In this document: one piece after another, positions 16,153-24,139 of the stretch
Layout of the letters: every line of letters starts with the position of its first letter
Numbering within the stretch: position 1 is the first letter of the stretch
Assembly: GCA_037139095.1 (NCBI GenBank)
Contig: JBAXHD010000011.1
Span: 1-64,000 of the forward strand
DNA: 64,000 bases
Direction: 5' to 3'
Source: WLMZ01 sp037139095
GTDB lineage: Bacteria > Actinomycetota > Acidimicrobiia > Acidimicrobiales > Ilumatobacteraceae
The notes under the pieces: model-generated
Database searches by the model: none
Told to the model about the DNA's origin: nothing
The model's input: only the letters and a program-made list of their open reading frames with translations
Made by a program: the position numbers and the translations under genes

Positions 16153-16202
16153 TAGCGAATAATGATGATGCGGCTCGAGGCAAGAGAGTTTGTGGGCGAC
16201 AT
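16152..16202 (-). CDS. Isoleucine-rich leader peptide of cimA
   Basis: ORF of 16 codons: MSPTNSLASSRIIIIR. Codons 12-15 (16158-16169) are ATC ATC ATT ATT. It starts about 10 bases after a -10 hexamer, so the mRNA is nearly leaderless, and ends just before two hairpins, the second an intrinsic terminator. This is the architecture of ribosome-mediated attenuation: low charged tRNA-Ile would stall the ribosome and allow read-through into citramalate synthase. Confidence 0.8.
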   Translation of the reverse strand: MSPTNSLASSRIIIIR

Positions 16203-16212
16203 CACGGGCGTC

Positions 16213-16241
16213 ATTGTGCCTGTGATTGAGCAAAGAGTCAA
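16213..16241 (-). promoter_or_regulatory. Promoter of the cimA leader
   Basis: On the minus strand TTGACT (16236-16241), a 17-base spacer, then CACAAT (16213-16218). The expected transcription start is only about 4 bases before the leader-peptide ATG at 16202. Confidence 0.65.
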
Positions 16242-16345
16242 CCCGTTCCCTGTGTGCAACCTGTGCACTTGCGGTGGACGACCAAGAAACTTCTGGGGAG
16301 AAGCCACTTTGTTGGGGGATAACCCTGTGAGTTCAAAAATACCTC

Positions 16346-16374
16346 TTGACCTGCGGTTTTGTGAGATACACAAT
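16346..16374 (+). promoter_or_regulatory. Candidate promoter facing the cimA-ilvE intergenic region
   Basis: TTGACC (16346-16351), a 17-base spacer and CACAAT (16369-16374) on the plus strand. It is divergent from the cimA leader promoter and would drive the structured region that follows. Sequence match only. Confidence 0.4.
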
Positions 16375-16690
16375 GACTTCACACCGGTTCGCACGACGAA
16401 CTGGGCCACCGGAAGCGGGCAAGCGGCGCAAGCCGAAACGCCACAACCGACTGGGCCAGGCCGCAACGACGAGCCGGGGATGACCACAGCTCGGGCGGTG
16501 GGTGGAGACACCGACTGCCAAAGGAATCTGACGCAGCGGACAGCAATGCCCGAGGCGAAGGTGACTGGCAGGAAGAAGGCGGCAACGCCGGAAACCTCGA
16601 GCAGTCGAAGGCGAGCCTAGGCAACTGGGCACACCCAAGACGTTTGAGCGAGTCGAGCCGGGCAACTGGGGAGGCGAGCTCGAAAAGCGG

Positions 16691-16722
16691 CTCACCCGCC
16701 GGATTTTGGTCCGACGGGTGAG
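16691..16722. promoter_or_regulatory. Strong stem-loop inside the cimA-ilvE intergenic region
   Basis: 13-bp stem with one mismatch (CTCACCCGCCGGA / TCCGACGGGTGAG) and a 6-base loop. On the minus strand it is followed by CCGCTTTTCG, so it could also end transcripts coming from ilvE. Confidence 0.55.
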
Positions 16723-16783
16723 ATGTTGAGCGAGCGAAGGTTAACGCCTGAAGGTCGATCAGCGGTGGATCATCCAACGTAGG

Positions 16784-16844
16784 CCGCCCTGAGTGACGCG
16801 CCGACCCCACCGTCGGCAGCGCAGCTCAGGGCGGTCGCCGTTTT
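16784..16844 (+). terminator. Terminator-like hairpin, plus strand
   Basis: Outer 10-bp stem CCGCCCTGAG (16784-16793) / CTCAGGGCGG (16825-16834), enclosing an inner 6-bp stem GCCGAC/GTCGGC, followed by TCGCCGTTTT. It fits the end of a plus-strand RNA; no plus-strand gene precedes it. Confidence 0.5.
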
Positions 16845-16876
16845 CGGCTGGTTTCGGCTCAATCGGTGCACAAACA

Positions 16877-16906
16877 GCTCGACCGCAGCATCTGCTGCGG
16901 CCGAGC
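16877..16906 (-). terminator. Terminator after ilvE
   Basis: 14-bp stem with one mismatch (GCTCGACCGCAGCA / TGCTGCGGCCGAGC) and a 2-base apex, starting 8 bases beyond the ilvE stop. It is followed on the minus strand by TGTTTGTG, a weak T-rich tail. Confidence 0.65.
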
Positions 16907-16914
16907 GTGTTGCG

Positions 16915-17832
16915 TTATACGGCCAGTTCGCACCAGTGCTTGTACTTGTCGACCTTGCCCTTGACAGCGTCGAGGTAGATCTCGGCAATGACCTTGGTCT
17001 TGGGGCCGGGACACGGAACTGCACGGTCGTCGACCGAGTTCACGCTGCTGATCTCAGCAGCAGTACCGCACACGAAGATTTCTTCGGCGATGTACAGGTC
17101 GCTGCGGGCGAGGTTGTCGACACGAACGTCGAAACCCTGATCGCGAGCGATAGTCATCACGCTGTTCTGAGTGATGCCCTCGAGCGCACCGGCCGACAAC
17201 GGCGGGGTAATGATGATGCCGTTGCGCACGGCGAAGATGTTCTCACCCGTGCACTCGGCAATGAGGCCGTTCGGAGCCAGCATGATGGCTTCGTCGTAAC
17301 CGGCCTTGAGGGCCTCGACCTTGGCGAGCGACGAGTTCACGTAGTTACCCACCGTCTTGGCGGCCGGCGGCATGGTGTTGTGATCGTGACGAGTCCACGA
17401 GCTGATCTTCATGCGAACGCCCTTGCTCACGGCGTCGTCGCCGAGGTAGGCGCCCCATGGCCAGCATGCAATGGCAACATCGGTGCGGCAGGGAAGAGTG
17501 TTCAGGCCCATCTCGCCGTAGCCGTAGTACGCAAGGGGTCGCACATAGCAGCCTGGCAAGCCAGTGCTGGCAACGGTTTCCTTCGTGGCCTGAACCAGCT
17601 CGTCGACCGTATAGGGAATCTCCATACCCATAATGTGCGCGCTGTTGAACAGTCGCTTGATGTGTTCGGTGAGACGAAACACTGCTGGGCCATTGTCGGT
17701 TGGGTACGCGCGGATACCTTCGAACACACCGGTGCCGTAGTGCAAGGTATGAGTGAGCACGTGGACTTGGGCCTTATCCCAGTCGACGAGTTCACCGTTC
17801 ATCCAAATTTTTGGAGTGGTCTGGATTGGCAT
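16915..17832 (-). CDS. ilvE: Branched-chain amino acid aminotransferase
   Basis: PLP enzyme (fold-type IV, 305 residues) that performs the last step of Leu, Ile and Val synthesis with glutamate as donor. It begins KIWMNGELVDWDKAQVHVLTHTLHYGTGVFEGIRAY, carries the PLP-binding Lys in AAKTVGNYVNSS, and ends with the cofactor-phosphate segment GLIAECTGENIFAV and ITQNSVMTIARD. ATG at 17832 behind GAGGGGG. It lies 62 bases after leuB on the same strand, so leuB and ilvE probably form an operon. A terminator-like hairpin follows the stop. Confidence 0.93.
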   Translation of the reverse strand: MPIQTTPKIWMNGELVDWDKAQVHVLTHTLHYGTGVFEGIRAYPTDNGPAVFRLTEHIKRLFNSAHIMGMEIPYTVDELVQATKETVASTGLPGCYVRPLAYYGYGEMGLNTLPCRTDVAIACWPWGAYLGDDAVSKGVRMKISSWTRHDHNTMPPAAKTVGNYVNSSLAKVEALKAGYDEAIMLAPNGLIAECTGENIFAVRNGIIITPPLSAGALEGITQNSVMTIARDQGFDVRVDNLARSDLYIAEEIFVCGTAAEISSVNSVDDRAVPCPGPKTKVIAEIYLDAVKGKVDKYKHWCELAV

Positions 17833-17894
17833 TCGGATCCCCCTCTTTCTGTATCGAGATCTACAAGCGACAAGTCGCGACGGGCAACGCTAGG

Positions 17895-18902
17895 TCACGC
17901 GGTGAGTTTTGCGGCGATGGCATCGGCGATCTGGCTGGTGCTACCGCTAACAGGATCGGCGCACGCAGCGCGCACCCGATCGGCCGCATCGCCTTCGCCA
18001 AGGAAATCGAGCATCAATGCTGCGCTGAGAATTGCGGCGGTTGGGTTGGCCTTGCCCGTGCCCACAATGTCGGGGGCCGAGCCGTGCACGGGCTCGAACA
18101 TCGAGGGGCCGGTGCGAGCCGGATTGAGGTTGGCCGACGACGCAAGGCCGATGCCGCCGCTGACCGCACCACCGAGATCGGTGAGGATGTCGCCGAACAG
18201 GTTGTCGGTGACAATGACGTCGTAGCGGTGCGGGTCTTGCACAAAGTAGATGCACGCCGCATCGACATGGTTGTAGGCAGTGCCAACCTGAGGGAACTCG
18301 GCGGCGACGATGTTGAACGTGCGCTGCCACAGATCGCCCGCAAACGTGAGCACGTTGGTCTTGTGCACCAAGGTCACGTGCTTGCGCTCGCGGCTAGCCG
18401 CGAGTTCGAACGCATAGCGAATACAACGCTCGACGCCCATACGCGTATTCACGCTTCCCTGAGTAGCGACTTCGTTGAGCGTGCCGCGGCGAAGCACGCC
18501 GCCCTCGCCCACGTACGGACCCTCGGTGTTTTCGCGGATCACGACAAAATCGTGTGGCTCGGTGTGGCCGGGAGCCGTGCCAACGAACGGACGCTGATTG
18601 ATGTAGAGGTCGAGCTCGAAGCGCATCTTCAGCAGCAACCCGCGCTCGATGAGACCTGGCGGCACATCGGGGGTGCCGACAGCGCCAAGCAAGATGGCAT
18701 CGAATCCACGCAATTGCTCGAGCACGGCGTCGGACAAGACCTCGCCGTCACGCAGGTAACGAGCGCCGCCGAGATCGAAGTCGGTGGTCTCTAGATCTAC
18801 TCCGGCAGCGCGAATGACCTTGAGTGCCTCGACGGTGACTTCGGGGCCAATGCCGTCGCCACCAATAACTGCAAGCCGATGCTTCTTCTGCGAGTTCGTC
18901 AT
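17895..18902 (-). CDS. leuB: 3-isopropylmalate dehydrogenase
   Basis: NAD-dependent oxidative decarboxylation of 3-isopropylmalate to 2-oxoisocaproate in leucine synthesis. It has 335 residues. Signatures are VIGGDGIGPEVTVEALKVI at the N-terminus, VIRENTEGPYVGEGG, and NLFGDILTDLGGAVSGGIGLASSANLNP followed by EPVHGSAPDIVGTGKANP. ATG at 18902; the frame upstream is non-coding and overlaps greA. TACGAT lies 9 bases before the start, so the transcript may be leaderless. It is divergent from greA. Related beta-decarboxylating dehydrogenases (tartrate, isocitrate) are excluded mainly by context with ilvE, leuA and leuCD. Confidence 0.9.
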   Translation of the reverse strand: MTNSQKKHRLAVIGGDGIGPEVTVEALKVIRAAGVDLETTDFDLGGARYLRDGEVLSDAVLEQLRGFDAILLGAVGTPDVPPGLIERGLLLKMRFELDLYINQRPFVGTAPGHTEPHDFVVIRENTEGPYVGEGGVLRRGTLNEVATQGSVNTRMGVERCIRYAFELAASRERKHVTLVHKTNVLTFAGDLWQRTFNIVAAEFPQVGTAYNHVDAACIYFVQDPHRYDVIVTDNLFGDILTDLGGAVSGGIGLASSANLNPARTGPSMFEPVHGSAPDIVGTGKANPTAAILSAALMLDFLGEGDAADRVRAACADPVSGSTSQIADAIAAKLTA

Positions 18903-18969
18903 AAGGCCAGCATCGTAGGAGACCAAATGCCACACACGCACCTTGGCCAGTACAGATAACCTTGCCGAG

Positions 18970-19443
18970 ATGGCAAAGCACCAATTCTCCCGCACTGCGT
19001 ACGACCGCATGCAAGCCGAGTTCGACGATCTCAGCACCCGCGGTCGATTCGCCGTTGCCGAGAAGATTGAGCGTGCCCGCGAGATGGGCGACCTCAAGGA
19101 AAACGGCGACTACCACGCTGCCAAAGACGAACAGGGCCATATGGAAGGCCGCATTCGTCAGCTCGAATACCTCCTCGAAAATGGCGAGGTCATCGACTCG
19201 GGACCCGAGGGCGAAGTTCGCGTTGGACAAAAGATCACCATCGTGTACGAAGGCGACTCCGACGACATGGCCGAGACCTACATCATTGGCCACGTAGAAG
19301 AGCAGCTTGAGGGCTACGACATCGTGAGCCCCGGCTCGCCGCTTGGCGCTGCGCTGCTCGGCTCCACCGTGGGCAGCTGGGTCGGATACGCGGCACCCAA
19401 CGGTGAGCTCAAGGTCAAGATCATCAGCGCGGGGCCTGCGTAA
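18970..19443 (+). CDS. greA: Transcription elongation factor GreA
   Basis: Cleavage-stimulating factor (157 residues) that inserts its coiled coil in the RNA polymerase secondary channel and rescues backtracked complexes. The N-terminal coiled coil carries the acidic tip in AREMGDLKENGDYHAAKDEQG, followed by the FKBP-like C-terminal domain (VGQKITIVYEGDSDDMAETYIIG ... SPGSPLGAALLG). ATG at 18970; TAACCT lies at 18957-18962, 7 bases upstream, with no ribosome site, suggesting a leaderless mRNA. The next gene begins directly after the stop. Confidence 0.93.
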   Translation: MAKHQFSRTAYDRMQAEFDDLSTRGRFAVAEKIERAREMGDLKENGDYHAAKDEQGHMEGRIRQLEYLLENGEVIDSGPEGEVRVGQKITIVYEGDSDDMAETYIIGHVEEQLEGYDIVSPGSPLGAALLGSTVGSWVGYAAPNGELKVKIISAGPA

Positions 19444-20319
19444 ATGGCGCTTCGCGATGGCGGCGGTGTTCGTGAACCCAAGCTTCCACCGGGCCGCGAG
19501 GTTGAGCTTGCGGGTCGTGGCACCACGTTCGTTCGCGAGCTGCCAGGGCCCACACCAACTGCGCCCACGCTCATGTTGCTGCATGGCTGGACTGCGAGCT
19601 CAGACCTCAACTGGTTCACCAGTTACTACCCATTAGCCGAACACTTTCGTGTTGTCGCGCTCGATCACCGCGGCCATGGCGGTGGCATCCGCAGCCGCAA
19701 GGTGTTCCGCCTCAGCGACTGCGCCGACGATGCTGCCGCCCTCGCCGACATTCTCGGCATCGAACGTTTCATTCCCGTGGGCTACAGCATGGGCGGGCCC
19801 ATTGCTCAGCTGGTCTGGAAGCAGCACCGCGAGCGAGTTCTTGGTCTCGTGCTCTGCGCCACCGCTGGGTCGTTTGCTTCGAGCCGCGAAGAGAAGCTCT
19901 CATTCGCTGGATTGTCGGGGCTGGCCGCGTTGTCCCGCCTCGCTCCGTCGCAGGCACGGCAGTGGCTCACCGAGCAGATCTACTTACAACGCAAAGCCGG
20001 CGAGTGGGAACCATGGGCGGTCGAGCAAGCATCACGCCACGAGTGGCGCATGGTGCTCGAAGCTGGTCGAGCCATCGGCTCCTTCTCATCGCGTCAATGG
20101 CTGAAAGATGTCGACGTACCGGCCTCAGTGCTCATCACCATGCGCGACCGAGTGGTACCAGTACGTCGTCAGGTACGGCTCTTCGAATCGATTACGGGCG
20201 CCGAAGCATTCAGGGTCGACGGCGATCACGACGCATGCATCGCGAACGCCGATCGCTTTGTGCCCACTCTCATCCGTGCAGTGCAGTCAGTTTGCGATCG
20301 CGCTGGCGTGCTTTCTTGA
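19444..20319 (+). CDS. Alpha/beta hydrolase
   Basis: Hydrolase of 291 residues with the alpha/beta fold. Oxyanion segment LMLLHGWTASSDLNW, nucleophile elbow VGYSMGGPIAQLVW with Ser, and a late His in VDGDHDACIANADRF. The acid is probably in ITMRDRVVP. The start ATG follows the greA stop with no gap (TAAATG), and its end overlaps the UbiB-type gene start (TTGA), so three genes are coupled. Substrate unknown; similarity is general (esterase, haloperoxidase-like or lipase). Confidence 0.88.
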   Translation: MALRDGGGVREPKLPPGREVELAGRGTTFVRELPGPTPTAPTLMLLHGWTASSDLNWFTSYYPLAEHFRVVALDHRGHGGGIRSRKVFRLSDCADDAAALADILGIERFIPVGYSMGGPIAQLVWKQHRERVLGLVLCATAGSFASSREEKLSFAGLSGLAALSRLAPSQARQWLTEQIYLQRKAGEWEPWAVEQASRHEWRMVLEAGRAIGSFSSRQWLKDVDVPASVLITMRDRVVPVRRQVRLFESITGAEAFRVDGDHDACIANADRFVPTLIRAVQSVCDRAGVLS

Positions 20320-21836
20320 GTTCCTTAGGTCGGCCAAGCCGACGACTCCTTACTACTGCGGCTGCTGCTGGTTTCTCCATCGCAGGCCTCAGCGCCGCCG
20401 TGTTCGTGCGACGTAAACGCGGCGCAACATCTGGGCATCCAATCACGCGTCACGGACGCACTGGCCGCAACAGTCAGCTCGCCAAACTCGGCGTGCAGGT
20501 TGGCACCACCTATGCCACCACATCGGCGCGCAAGATCTTCGCCAGCACCGAGCGACGCGTTGAGCTCGACCGCGAACGCGAACTGAAAACCGCCGACCAG
20601 ATTGCCGATCGACTCGGGCAGATGAAGGGCGCTCTGATGAAGCTCGGCCAAATGGCCAGCTATCTCGACGAAGGCCTTCCCGAACCACTACGCGCAGCGT
20701 TGTCGCAGCTGCAATCGAACGCTCCCCCGATGAGCGCCGAGCTTGCAATGCAGGCAATCGAGCGCGAGCTCGGTGCACCAATCTCAGCGCTGTTCGTCGA
20801 GTTCGATCCCGAGCCAATCGCCGCTGCATCCATTGGGCAGGTTCACAAGGCCATCATCATCGACCCAGCAACGGGTCTCGAGCGTGCCGTGGCGGTGAAG
20901 GTGCAATATCCGGGGGTCGATACGGCGATTGCTTCCGACCTTCGCAACACCGAGTTGCTCGGCGCGATTCTGAAACAGGGCTTCGGTGGGCTCGACCCCA
21001 CCGAGATGGTGGCCGAGATCAAGACCCGCCTCAGCGAAGAACTCGACTACGAACTCGAAGCGCGCAATCAACGCGCCTTCCACTCGTATTACAACGGTCA
21101 TCCCTACGTGCATGTGCCCGAAGTGATCGATCATCTCTGCTCGAAGCGCATCCTCACCACCGAACTCGTCATCGGCTCCACTTGGCAAGAGTTGCTCACC
21201 TGGGATCAAAGCGAACGCGATCTCGCCGCCGAATGCATCTTCCGATTCGTCTTTCGAAGTCTCTATCGGTTCAAGGCATTCAACGGCGACCCACACCCCG
21301 GCAACTACTTATTCCATGGCAATGGCAGGGTCACGTTCTTGGACTTCGGACTCGTGAAGCACTTCACCGATGCCGAGCTGCAGATGTTCGAGTCGATGGT
21401 TCACGCTGCAGCGGTTGATCACGACAACGACGAGTTTCGTCGAATCATCGAAGACGCCGGCATGTTGGCGCCCAACGCACCCGTTTCCACTGAGGCCGCC
21501 GGTGAGTACTTTTCACACTTCTATCAAGCCGTGAGCGAAGACCGCATCATGACCTGGACCCCCGAATACAGCTCGACCATTGTGCGCCACACGTTCGATC
21601 GCACCAGCCCGATCTCGCAATACTCCACCGTGCCCAAATCGTTTGTGTTTATTCAGCGAATCAACCTTGGGCTCTACGCGATTCTCGGTGAGCTCAGGGC
21701 CACCGGAAACTACCGGCGAATGTCCGAAGAGTTGTGGCCCAAGATGAGCGCACCCGGCTCAACCCCGATGGGAGTCGCCGAAGACGAATGGCTCCGGCAG
21801 CGGGATGCATACCCAAGCGAGCACAATCCCAGATAA
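20316..21836 (+). CDS. ABC1/UbiB-family atypical kinase
   Basis: Atypical protein-kinase-like ATPase (506 residues), family linked to quinone or lipid metabolism and membrane lipid transfer. The family motif is KLGQMASYLDEGLP (KxGQ). It also has AAASIGQVHKA, VAVKVQYPGV (nucleotide-binding Lys), FNGDPHPGNYLF and VTFLDFGLVKHF (metal-binding DFG). A hydrophobic stretch near the N-terminus (LLTTAAAAGFSIAGLSAAVF) could anchor it. No ATG exists near the proper start; I chose a TTG at 20316 that overlaps the hydrolase stop as TTGA, but a downstream GTG at about 20400 is possible. Actinobacteria of this type use menaquinone, so a ubiquinone role should not be assumed. Confidence 0.85.
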   Translation: MSSLGRPSRRLLTTAAAAGFSIAGLSAAVFVRRKRGATSGHPITRHGRTGRNSQLAKLGVQVGTTYATTSARKIFASTERRVELDRERELKTADQIADRLGQMKGALMKLGQMASYLDEGLPEPLRAALSQLQSNAPPMSAELAMQAIERELGAPISALFVEFDPEPIAAASIGQVHKAIIIDPATGLERAVAVKVQYPGVDTAIASDLRNTELLGAILKQGFGGLDPTEMVAEIKTRLSEELDYELEARNQRAFHSYYNGHPYVHVPEVIDHLCSKRILTTELVIGSTWQELLTWDQSERDLAAECIFRFVFRSLYRFKAFNGDPHPGNYLFHGNGRVTFLDFGLVKHFTDAELQMFESMVHAAAVDHDNDEFRRIIEDAGMLAPNAPVSTEAAGEYFSHFYQAVSEDRIMTWTPEYSSTIVRHTFDRTSPISQYSTVPKSFVFIQRINLGLYAILGELRATGNYRRMSEELWPKMSAPGSTPMGVAEDEWLRQRDAYPSEHNPR

Positions 21837-21846
21837 CGTCGGCGAA

Positions 21847-22821
21847 ATGCGTCGCCAGCTCACCATCTCCATCACCGTTGTTTGCCTTGCCGTCCTTGCC
21901 GGATGTGGCAGCTCGAAGAGTGGCAACGCGTCCACACCGGCTGGCGGTTCCACAGCGGCTGGCAGTTCCACCGACTCGGTGAAGACCGATCCACTCGCCC
22001 CCGCAGGCTGCGCCAAGGGTTCGGCCGCAGCCGCGAGCGAGCCCGTTATCGCCGATTCTCCTCCGAAGCCCAAAGTTCAGATCCCCTCCAGCTTGCCCAA
22101 GGCACTGGTGTGCACCGACCTCGTCGAAGGCACCGGCACTCCCGCAAAGGCCGGCGATGATGTCTCCGTCTACTACGTAGGCGTCCGCACCGCCGATGGC
22201 AAAGAGTTCGACAGCAACTTTGGTAGTCAGCCGTTCCCCGTCACCCTTGGCGCTGGCAGAGTGATCAGCGGCTGGGACATCGGCCTCGTGGGCGTCAAAG
22301 CCGGCGGACGCCGCCAGCTCGACATTCCGTCCAACCTTGCGTACGGCGACAAGCCACAGGGCGACGTCATCAAAGCCGGCGATGCACTCACCTTTGTCAT
22401 TCAGGTCGTGTCAGTGACCACCCCACTGGTCGTGCCGGATGCAAACCCAGCCGACGCCCCAACCGTGAGCATTCCAACCAGCGTGGGCGCTACCAAACTC
22501 GGCATCACCGATCTGGTCACGGGCACCGGCGAAACAGCGGTGGCCAACGGCACCGCCTACTTGCAGCTCGACGCCTACCGTGGCGACACTGGCGCAGTGC
22601 TTGAGAGCACATGGAAGACCGGCAAAGCACTGAAGATCGTGCTTAACAGCGGCACCATCAAGGGCCTCGTTGACGGCGTGAGTGGCATGAAGGTGGGCGG
22701 ACGCCGCCTGCTCATCGTGCCGTCAGACCAGGGCTTCGGCCCCGACGGTAACACCAAGAACTCGCTGCCCACCGTGACCGACCTCGTGCTCGTGGTCGAC
22801 TTGGTTGGCTTCACCAAGTAA
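21847..22821 (+). CDS. Lipoprotein with two FKBP-type peptidyl-prolyl isomerase domains
   Basis: Secreted, lipid-anchored foldase of 324 residues. Signal peptide with lipobox LAGC (Cys20), then a Ser/Gly/Ala-rich linker. The first FKBP domain is at about 95-190 (DDVSVYYVGVRTADGKEFDSN, RVISGWDIGLVGVKAGGRRQLDIP). The second is at about 215-324 (GLVDGVSGMKVGGRRLLIVPSD) and has fewer of the aromatic active-site residues. It may bind rather than isomerise. ATG at 21847; TAACGT at 21834-21839, 7 bases before, overlaps the previous stop and could be a leaderless promoter. Confidence 0.88.
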   Translation: MRRQLTISITVVCLAVLAGCGSSKSGNASTPAGGSTAAGSSTDSVKTDPLAPAGCAKGSAAAASEPVIADSPPKPKVQIPSSLPKALVCTDLVEGTGTPAKAGDDVSVYYVGVRTADGKEFDSNFGSQPFPVTLGAGRVISGWDIGLVGVKAGGRRQLDIPSNLAYGDKPQGDVIKAGDALTFVIQVVSVTTPLVVPDANPADAPTVSIPTSVGATKLGITDLVTGTGETAVANGTAYLQLDAYRGDTGAVLESTWKTGKALKIVLNSGTIKGLVDGVSGMKVGGRRLLIVPSDQGFGPDGNTKNSLPTVTDLVLVVDLVGFTK

Positions 22822-22828
22822 CTGTTAC

Positions 22829-23377
22829 TCACTGCCGACGACGGCACATTCGCGTTGCAGCAAGTTCGTTGTCTGAACGCGCCAATGCTGCAGATGAGTC
22901 TCCCCACAGCCCTGCATTGCCGAACCACATCGCCTCGAGCGCATCCACCATCAGGCCGCTGCCCGACGTGGTTTGGGCGATGAGCTCCTCGGGATCGTCC
23001 TCAAAGCGGATCAAGCTGGCAACGCCGTCGTCGCTGACAACCGCAACGGCTCGCACGCGTCGACGAAGTGGGTGACGACTCGCCCGCTGCGCCATCGAAC
23101 CGTCGTCTGCCATGGGTGCCGCCCAACCAGCAGTCACCACAGCGGCCGCATCAAACGATCGGACAAGCACACCCGCCGAACCGGCCATGAGTTCGTAGAC
23201 ATCGTCAGACTCGTCGATGAAACTCGATCGCGCAGCTTGGGCTGTGTCGTGGGGTAACCCGAGCGGATCGTTGAGCACGATTCCGTACAGGCGAGCGGCG
23301 GGGAAATGAAATCCGAGCGACATATCAAGGCGTCGCTCAAGCCACAGAGCAATGTTCAGCGTGGTGTCTTGCACCAT
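22829..23377 (-). CDS. Hypothetical protein
   Basis: Protein of 182 residues that I do not recognise. It is soluble and mixed alpha/beta, with LNIALWLERRLDMSLGFHFP near the start, a Val/Ala-rich middle (RVRAVAVVSDDGVASLIRFE) and EAMWFGNAGLWGDSS near the end. ATG at 23377; a GTG at 23392 in the same frame is an alternative. Downstream it converges with the FKBP lipoprotein (7-base gap). It follows the IclR-type regulator on the same strand (40-base gap) and may share its transcript. Confidence 0.6.
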   Translation of the reverse strand: MVQDTTLNIALWLERRLDMSLGFHFPAARLYGIVLNDPLGLPHDTAQAARSSFIDESDDVYELMAGSAGVLVRSFDAAAVVTAGWAAPMADDGSMAQRASRHPLRRRVRAVAVVSDDGVASLIRFEDDPEELIAQTTSGSGLMVDALEAMWFGNAGLWGDSSAALARSDNELAATRMCRRRQ

Positions 23378-23417
23378 GGCCTGAGTGCTCACACACCGGC
23401 CTGCCGGAAATCTCGCG

Positions 23418-24101
23418 CTAGATGCCGGCACCGCGCTGCGAACGAGCGATGGCGTCAGACACAGCAGCCGCGGCCTCAACGACCGCCTTGCCAAACCGCT
23501 TGCCAGGTTGACGAGTGAGTCGTTCGATCGGACCGCTGATACTCACCGCAGCGAGCACCGCACCATCGACGCCGTGCACCGCTGCAGACACAGAGGCAAC
23601 ACCACGCTCGCGCTCTTCCACGCTTTCGACCCATGCCCCTTTGCCCGCGGTCGAACGCACAGCGGCCTGCAGAACACGGCCAGCCGAGCCCACCCCTAAT
23701 GGCAAGCGCGCACCCTCGGGCACAATCCAACGCAGGCCATGGGGCGACTGCATCGAGACCACGCAACGGCGTTCATCGCCCTCGCGCACAAAGAGTTGAA
23801 CGCTCTCGGCCGTGCTGTCGCGAAGCGCGACAAGCGCCGGGCGAGCCAACTCGCCGAGAGGAAACGCCTCGGCTGCGGCGCGACCCATCGCGATGAGTTC
23901 GAAGCCAAGACAGAAGCGGCCGGCATCGTCTCGACGCACCAAGCCGTGCTCTTGAAGCGCCACGGCTAGACGATGCGCTGTGGCCCGCGGCAGTCCAGTG
24001 GCTGACTGCAGATCGGCAAGACCTAACGGACCCTGAGCGCGCAGCGAGCGCAGCACCAATATTGCCTTGTCGAGTACGCCGACGCCCGATATGCTGTCCA
24101 T
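23418..24101 (-). CDS. IclR-family regulator, LtbR-like
   Basis: Transcription factor of 227 residues. N-terminal winged helix-turn-helix about 5-65 (VLDKAILVLRSL ... LADLQSATGLPRATAHRLAVAL) and C-terminal effector-binding domain. It is divergent from leuCD with only 38 bases between starts. This is the arrangement of LtbR in corynebacteria and NdgR/AreB in other actinobacteria, which control leuCD and sometimes trp genes. The inverted repeat in the gap is its likely operator and would give self-control as well. The function is by synteny and family, so I give no symbol. Confidence 0.88.
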   Translation of the reverse strand: MDSISGVGVLDKAILVLRSLRAQGPLGLADLQSATGLPRATAHRLAVALQEHGLVRRDDAGRFCLGFELIAMGRAAAEAFPLGELARPALVALRDSTAESVQLFVREGDERRCVVSMQSPHGLRWIVPEGARLPLGVGSAGRVLQAAVRSTAGKGAWVESVEERERGVASVSAAVHGVDGAVLAAVSISGPIERLTRQPGKRFGKAVVEAAAAVSDAIARSQRGAGI

Positions 24102-24116
24102 CACACGAGAATGCTA

Positions 24117-24131
24117 TCTCAGAAAGTGAGA
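24117..24131. promoter_or_regulatory. Probable operator between the IclR-type gene and leuCD
   Basis: Inverted repeat TCTCA-GAAAG-TGAGA centred in the 38-base divergent gap. It lies just downstream of a -10-like TATCTC and 8 bases before the leuC start, so a bound regulator would block both genes. Confidence 0.65.
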
Positions 24132-24139
24132 CAGACGCA

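Larger units (their letters stand above)
16381..16844 (+). ncRNA. Candidate structured non-coding RNA between cimA and ilvE
   Basis: A stretch of about 670 bases between the cimA leader and ilvE has no convincing protein gene. On the plus strand it contains a promoter-like pair at 16346-16374 and a GNRA-capped hairpin GGCG-GCAA-CGCC at 16578-16589. GGCAACTGGG occurs twice (16620-16629 and 16661-16670). A 13-bp stem with one mismatch lies at 16691-16703/16710-16722, and a terminator-like hairpin with TTTT ends at 16844. I checked by eye for RNase P, tmRNA, SRP and 6S signatures and saw none. Strand and ends are inferred; it could also be untranslated sequence with incidental folding. Confidence 0.35.

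Noticed and set aside
16162..16620. A 152-codon plus-strand ORF in the cimA-ilvE gap
   Set aside because: It runs across the cimA leader peptide, its promoter and the candidate ncRNA promoter. The composition is low in hydrophobic residues and unlike neighbouring genes.
16379..16810. A 143-codon minus-strand ORF in the same gap
   Set aside because: Ser/Pro/Arg-rich with no fold signal and crossing several hairpins; probably chance.
16381..16844. RNase P RNA, tmRNA or SRP RNA in the intergenic region
   Set aside because: The conserved cores (for example GAGGAAAGTCC of RNase P, the GGTTTCGAC and tag frame of tmRNA, GGAAGGAAGCAGC of SRP RNA) are not present on either strand.
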